Source of the DNA: Guillardia theta CCMP2712
Lineage: Eukaryota; Cryptophyceae; Pyrenomonadales; Geminigeraceae
NCBI RefSeq assembly: GCF_000315625.1
Contig: NW_005434476.1
Location: 24,293-48,853 of the forward strand
Direction: 5' to 3'
DNA length: 24,561 nucleotides
Part shown: one piece after another, positions 20,457 through 24,561 of the stretch
How positions within the stretch are numbered: the first letter of the stretch is position 1
Layout: each line of letters begins with the position of its first letter
The notes under the pieces: model-generated
What the model saw: only the letters and a program-made list of their open reading frames with translations
Database searches by the model: none
What the model was told of the DNA's origin: nothing
Position numbers and translations under genes: made by a program

Positions 20457-20579
20457 CCTCCATGACGCGGCGGCGGCAGCCTATCGCCGCGGACCTGCAG
20501 CCGGGCCTACTGACCCGGGGGTATCACTCACTAGTCACTGCCCGGCCACCGCCGGCCACCGGGCCGCCCTCAGAGGGAA
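20457..20579. promoter_or_regulatory. GC-rich island between divergent genes
   Basis: About 120 bp of very GC-rich sequence (gcggcggcggcag, ccggccaccgccggccacc) in otherwise AT-richer DNA. It lies about 90 bp upstream of the minus-strand repeat protein and about 150 bp upstream of the plus-strand glycosyltransferase, the position of a shared promoter. It shares the word actagtcac (20530-20538) and similar ccggg-rich context with the GC-rich core near 9.1 kb (9108-9116), so it may instead be a fragment of the same repeat. Confidence 0.4.
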
Positions 20580-20730
20580 TCGAGCTTAACTAAACTTTGA
20601 GTTGAAGAGGATCGTCTACGCAGGCTCGCCTCAATAATCTCATAGTAAGCAACTGAAGGCATTAAGTTCATGAGGTAGATCTTCTGAAGTTGCCTACAAT
20701 CCGACCGGTCGCCCCTGCCACTGCCCTGCC

Positions 20731-23433
20731 ATGGCAGACTCTCCAGCTTCTACAGCTGAGGAGGCAGCCGAGAGGTCAGCTGGATCTTGTTCTGGACAGA
20801 GCCATGGAGCTTTCCTTGAAGTCCCTGTGGCTGACCATCAACCTTGTCTCCATCGCGGGCATGTCGCTCATGCCAAGGCCCTCGCCTGCTCGATTCATCT
20901 TTCCCCCTGCCAAACGAAGGCTTGTTTACCTTCGCATAGACCTGACGCTCGTGTTTGTCCCTGTGCTTCTCCTTCTCATCTCACTCTTTCTCTCTCATGT
21001 CGCTGCCGTTGGCATCGATCTCGCCATACCTGTGGTTCTACTCGAGGCTGGTGGTCTGCGTCGGTCTGGATGGTCGTCACCCTCATCAGCCTCTGTGGGG
21101 TGTGTGGGAGGCGAGCGGGAGGAGGGAAGGGCCCGGAGCTGCGGAGCTCAGTCGAACAAACGATCAGCATGCTGGAGAAGAGGGTGCAAGACGTCCCGGA
21201 AGACGGAGAATCATGGTGATGATGATGGTGGTGGTGGTGGTGGTGGTGATGGTGATGATGATGATGATGATGATGATGATGCTGATGCTGATGCTGATGC
21301 TGATGCTGATGCTGATGCTGATGGTGATGGAGATGATGATGATGATGACTACGATGATGATGACGATGACGATGACGATGACGATGGAGATCATGATCAT
21401 GATCATGATCATGATGTGAACTGTTGGACGGGTTCTTCTCCTTCATTGATGACGACTTGTCAGGTGGAAACTTGGTGTTCAAATGCAAGTAGCAGCAGGA
21501 GGATCAGCGAGCGAGGAGGCATCTGCTGTGGCCATGCTCGAGCATGCGCTCGTGCTATCGCCCAGCCTGCATGCCTCCTTTGACAACATGATGCGAATCG
21601 GCGACGTGCACAGAGGGTTAGGGAACAGCATGCGGGCTCGGCGCTTCTACCTCCTCGCGGTCTCTCTGAACCCGAGGATATCGACCGTCTTCGTCTACGC
21701 TGGCTTGACGTACGAGCAGCAGGTGAGAGCTGCTGGACTCACTGCTGGTCATGAGGTGGGCAGGAATACTTTGACTCGGCTGCGAGATGCTTCCTGCTAG
21801 CTAGCCGCCTGCAGGAGGAGATGCATCAAGACATGTGCAAGCAGCTGCCGCGAGCTCTCGCCCTCGCCTCCTCCTCCTGCAGTCCAAAAGCAAGGTTGTC
21901 TTCCCCCTGCTTGTCTCCCTCCTGGCCTAGCCCGTCCATCCGTCTCGCCCGTCCACCCGGCTCGTCCCTCATGGTTTTCAGCAGGTCTTCGGCGTACTCG
22001 TCCTACCTGACCTCTGCTCTCATGCGAGCGGGTCGCGGCGAGCATGCGATGATCGAGCACGGGCGTTTGCTGGGACAGCAGGGAGGGAGGAGGATGGATG
22101 TGTCTACTCGCCTCTACGTCCTTGCTGACCCGGTGAGCAGCCGCACGAGCACACGTAAAGGTCACGAGCATGGCAGCGGCGAGGAGACGCGATCCCATGG
22201 CCTGCCAGCCCCCGCGAGGAGGAGGAGGTGGCGAGATGCCCTGCCAGTCAGGCTGAGGGACGTGAGGATGGGAGGGAAGGGAAGGAAGAGATGAAGGAGG
22301 CGGAAGAGCGTGTCCAGCAGGAGCTCGACATGCTTCAACGGCCCACCGACTGCAGGACGGCAAGGAAACTTCTCTACCTCCCGTCTCAGGCTTTCGGCTT
22401 TGGAGCTCATGCTCACATGCTAAGCCTCGCAATGACCCTCGCGTTCTACACCAACAGGTCCTGCATCCACCACCTCCATCATCTCCTCCCCCTGCCCCTC
22501 CCCCTGCTCCCCCTGCCCCTCCCCTGCCCCTCCCCCTGCTGCCCCTGCCCCTCCCCCTGCCCCTGCTCTCCATCTCAAGGGTCGTCAGGGTTCTAGTCCC
22601 AGTGATGGAAGATGGCTTCTGGCTGGTGGATCGAAGAGACTGCGGGCGGGGTGGCTTCTCCTGCTTCTTCGAGGAGATCTCAAGCTGCTCGGTAGACGAC
22701 AAGGAGGCTAAAGCTGCTCCCTCCCTCCTCGCTCTCGGGGTATGTCACACCCTCAGCGCTTCTCCTCTTGACGACAAGCAGGACGTCGCCCTCCATCGCT
22801 CAGGGGGGCCTCGACACCTCCTGTTTGATTGGGACTCGCAAACAGCAGCGATCAAGGTTCTGCTCAGCTCCTCCTCATCATCATCCTCGTTCTCCTCCTC
22901 CTCGTTCTCCTCCTCTTCCATTTCTGTATCTGCATCTCCCTTTGTGTTCCTCTTCCTCTTCGTTACGCCTCCTCATTCTTGACTCTCTCTGCTTCAGGCG
23001 GGTCTTCTTCGCAACTACCTCCCCGAGGGCCTGCAGGGGCTGGGGGTGGCGTGGTGGCGGGGCCAGCTCCTCCGCTTCCTCCTCCGTCCCCGAGCATGGC
23101 TCAAAGCCGAGCTGCTCGACGCGAAGTGGGAGGAAAGGGGAGAGGAAGGAATCGATAGGCTCACGAAGCTGCAGGAGGAGGATGAAATGGGAGCCGCCCG
23201 TCGTTGGCCTGCACATTCGGCATGGCGACAAGTTGAAGGAGGCGTGAGTGAAACGAAGCGATGAGAGGAGAGAAGGAGCGGGAGGAGAGGGAGGAGAGGG
23301 AGGAGCGGGAGGAGCTTTTTTTGACATTCATTTTGTGCGAAGGAATCGCATCCCCCCTGAGAGCTACGTACGGGTGCTGCTCGAGGAGATTGCGAGAGGG
23401 CAAAATGTGAGGTATGCAGGCATGATGGAGAGG

Positions 23434-23472
<39 letters not shown>

Positions 23473-23939
23473 TGGAGGAGGAGGAGGAAGAGGAGGAGGA
23501 GAAGGGTTGAGAGGAAGCGAGGAGGAAGAGGAGGTGGTGGAGGAGGAGGAGGAGGAGGTGGTGGTGGCGGTGGTGGTGGAGAAGGGTTGAGAGGAAGCGA
23601 GGAGGAGGTGGAGGAGGAGGAGGAGGAGGAGGAGGAGGAGGAGGTGGTGGTGGTGGTGGTGGAAGAGGAGGAGGCGGTGGTGGTGGAGGCTAACGGAGTC
23701 GATCAGGTCCGTCTTCGTGTCGACAGACAGTTTGAATGTCATCGAGACGGTGAAGAGATTGCTTCCTCCCAACATCACGGTGAGCGCAAGAGATGCGACA
23801 TGAATAAGAGGGGCGAGGGAAAGACAAGGGAAGAAGCTGAAATTGGATAGGGTAAGGGAGAGAAGAGGAGAGAAGGAGCAGGAGCAGGAGGGGGAGGGAC
23901 AGGTGGGGGAGCAGCAGCAGCAGCAGCAGAAGCAGCAGG

Positions 23940-23976
<37 letters not shown>

Positions 23977-24016
23977 CAAGCAGCAGCAGAACAAGCAGCA
24001 GCAGGGGCAGGGGCAA

Positions 24017-24050
<34 letters not shown>

Positions 24051-24561
24051 AGCATGAAGAGCAGCAGCAGGAGTTGGAGGAGGAGGAGGATGATGAGGAG
24101 GAGCAGCAGCAGCAGCAGCAGTAGCAGCGGGAGGAGTGTGATGAAGAGGAAGAGAAGGAGGATGATGAGGAGGAGCAGTAGCAGCAGCAGGAGGAGCGGG
24201 AGGAGGAGCTGGATGAGGAGCGGGAGGAGGAGGAGGATGAGGAGGAGGAGCTTTCTGGGTTCGGGTAAGGAGGGCATTCAGGTCTGCTACGAGGAGGATG
24301 AAGTTTCGAGGGCACGGACCTTCACGAATGCGAATCTACAGAATCATATTCGAAATCAACGTGACCCGGGTGACTCTTCTTGTCTCCTCTCTCTTTTCCA
24401 GCTGTCCGGGCTGACGGCTGCTCCTCTCTCTACCCCTCTTCTGCTCGCCTTTTCTTTCTTCCCTCACTCTTTTCCGCAGCTTCATCCTTCGGAGGTCTGT
24501 TCGAAAGTTCTCTTCTTCCTCATGGACGTCGACCTGCTTTCTTCGCCACCTTCTTCTCCAA
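20731..24561 (+). CDS. TPR-containing fucosyltransferase-like protein (FUT8/GT23-like), 3' partial
   Basis: Supported exons: (to) 21215, 21464-21722, 21764-21894, 21985-22132, 22252-22457, 22589-22739, 22782-22856, 22998-23125, 23175-23243, 23343-23411, 23707-23779 and 24282-24369. A final exon after 24402 is unresolved and the gene leaves the window. The 5' part (20731-21215) holds hydrophobic segments (SLWLTINLVSIAGMSL, WMVVTLISLCGVCG) suiting a membrane anchor, but I could not settle its splicing or start. Exons 2-4 encode tetratricopeptide-like helices (AMLEHALVLSPS, RRFYLLAVSLNP, YFDSAARCFLLASRL). The catalytic part has LLYLPSQAFGFGAHAHMLSL and FYTNRVLVPV, then the donor-binding signature VGLHIRHGDKLKEA, ESYVRVLLEEI and VFVSTDSLNVIETVK. 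These follow the order of alpha-1,6-fucosyltransferases and their relatives. The likely role is Golgi protein glycosylation using GDP-fucose; the acceptor is unknown. HIRHGD differs from the FUT8 HVRRTD. Confidence 0.78.
21213..21412. repeat. GAT/GGT/GCT/GAC trinucleotide and GATCAT repeats in an intron
   Basis: The 248-nt intron 21216-21463 is almost wholly simple repeat: ggt, gat, gctgat, gat, gacgat, then gatcat (palindromic) units. The GT donor sits inside the start of the tract (TCATG|GTGATG). Confidence 0.9.
22490..22570. repeat. Pyrimidine-rich CCCCTGCCCCTCC repeat in an intron
   Basis: Imperfect repeats of cccctg and cccctcc fill the intron 22458-22588, followed by the acceptor gtcgtcag. 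They give the intron a long pyrimidine tract. Confidence 0.85.
23436..23690. repeat. AGC, GGA and GGT trinucleotide repeats in an intron
   Basis: An (agc)n run (23436-23470) is followed by gga/gag and ggt tracts to about 23690. All of it lies in the 295-nt intron 23412-23706. Two copies of gagaagggttgagaggaagcg (about 23500 and 23580) show local duplication. Glu/Gly-rich or Ala-rich readings across it are shadows. Confidence 0.9.
23908..24250. repeat. CAG, GCAGGA and GAG repeats in an intron
   Basis: The 502-nt intron 23780-24281 contains several (cag)n runs (for example 23947-23974 and 24103-24121), a gcagga run near 24018-24048 and gag/gat tracts. Poly-Gln or poly-Glu readings here are not part of the protein, because the flanking exons join in frame without them (NIT|VCYEED). 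Confidence 0.88.
24370..24561 (+). other. Unresolved end of the fucosyltransferase-like gene
   Basis: After donor G|GTGACT at 24370 there are two strong acceptors (24400-24401, ctcttttccag; 24478-24479, tttccgcag). The stretch VLFFLMDVDLLSS, readable from about 24500, resembles the hydrophobic strand near the C-terminal end of FUT8-like enzymes. It needs an acceptor at cgaaag (24499-24500) to be in frame. The window ends before this can be decided. Confidence 0.4.

Noticed and set aside
23843-24124. Poly-Gln/Glu open frame on the plus strand
   Set aside because: It lies inside the intron 23780-24281, whose flanking exons join in frame without it.
23161-24315. Long Ser/Cys/Leu-rich open frames on the minus strand
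   Set aside because: They are antisense translations of CAG, GAG and GGT repeats within introns of the plus-strand glycosyltransferase.
1-24561. CRISPR arrays, rRNA genes, tRNA genes, transposase genes or viral genes
   Set aside because: None seen. The tandem repeats have no unique spacers, and no frame shows transposase, integrase or capsid motifs.

Overview
This is a nuclear window from a gene-dense eukaryote. Coding exons are joined by many very short GT-AG introns, mostly 41-60 nt. I rebuilt most gene models by requiring donor, acceptor and reading frame to agree at each junction, and most junctions close in frame. The dioxygenase at 16.6 kb starts with a signal peptide whose predicted cleavage site is followed by Phe (VAA|FSR). 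That is the bipartite plastid-targeting signature of algae with a secondary red plastid. My best guess is a cryptophyte such as Guillardia theta, but this is an inference, not a match I could run.

Layout, left to right. (1) 232-1214 (+): 3' part of a GONST3-like nucleotide-sugar transporter. (2) 8637-1407 (-): a 16-exon gene for the N-terminal two thirds of a neurobeachin/SPIRRIG-type BEACH protein. The PH-BEACH-WD40 end is not in the window. (3) 8.64-11.43 kb: a long gene-free region with G-rich and C-rich flanks around a GC-rich core, hairpins and microsatellites. (4) 11436-14899 (+): a BRE1/HUB-type histone H2B E3 ubiquitin ligase with a C-terminal RING; one intron contains a 100-N assembly gap. 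(5) 16053-15027 (-): a cyclin with an apparent +1 frameshift. (6) 16574-17673 (+): a phytanoyl-CoA dioxygenase family protein, probably plastid targeted. (7) 18979-17865 (-): a protein with a DGQHR motif (ParB/DndB-like). (8) 20365-19079 (-): an unrecognised protein built on a GTTxxLIxRxExLD repeat, with introns at the same place and phase in successive repeats. (9) 20731-24561 (+, runs off the right edge): a TPR-containing fucosyltransferase-like protein whose introns are packed with microsatellites.

Neighbours are mostly in convergent or divergent pairs (1/2, 4/5 and 6/7 converge; 2/4, 5/6 and 8/9 diverge), and there is no operon logic. The transporter and the fucosyltransferase could both serve Golgi glycosylation. 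BRE1 and the cyclin are nuclear regulators. The least described genes are 7 and 8, which lie about 100 bp apart on the same strand. The odd points most worth checking are the missing BEACH domain, a candidate 15-nt intron covering an in-frame TGA, the exon-duplicated repeat protein and the cyclin frameshift.
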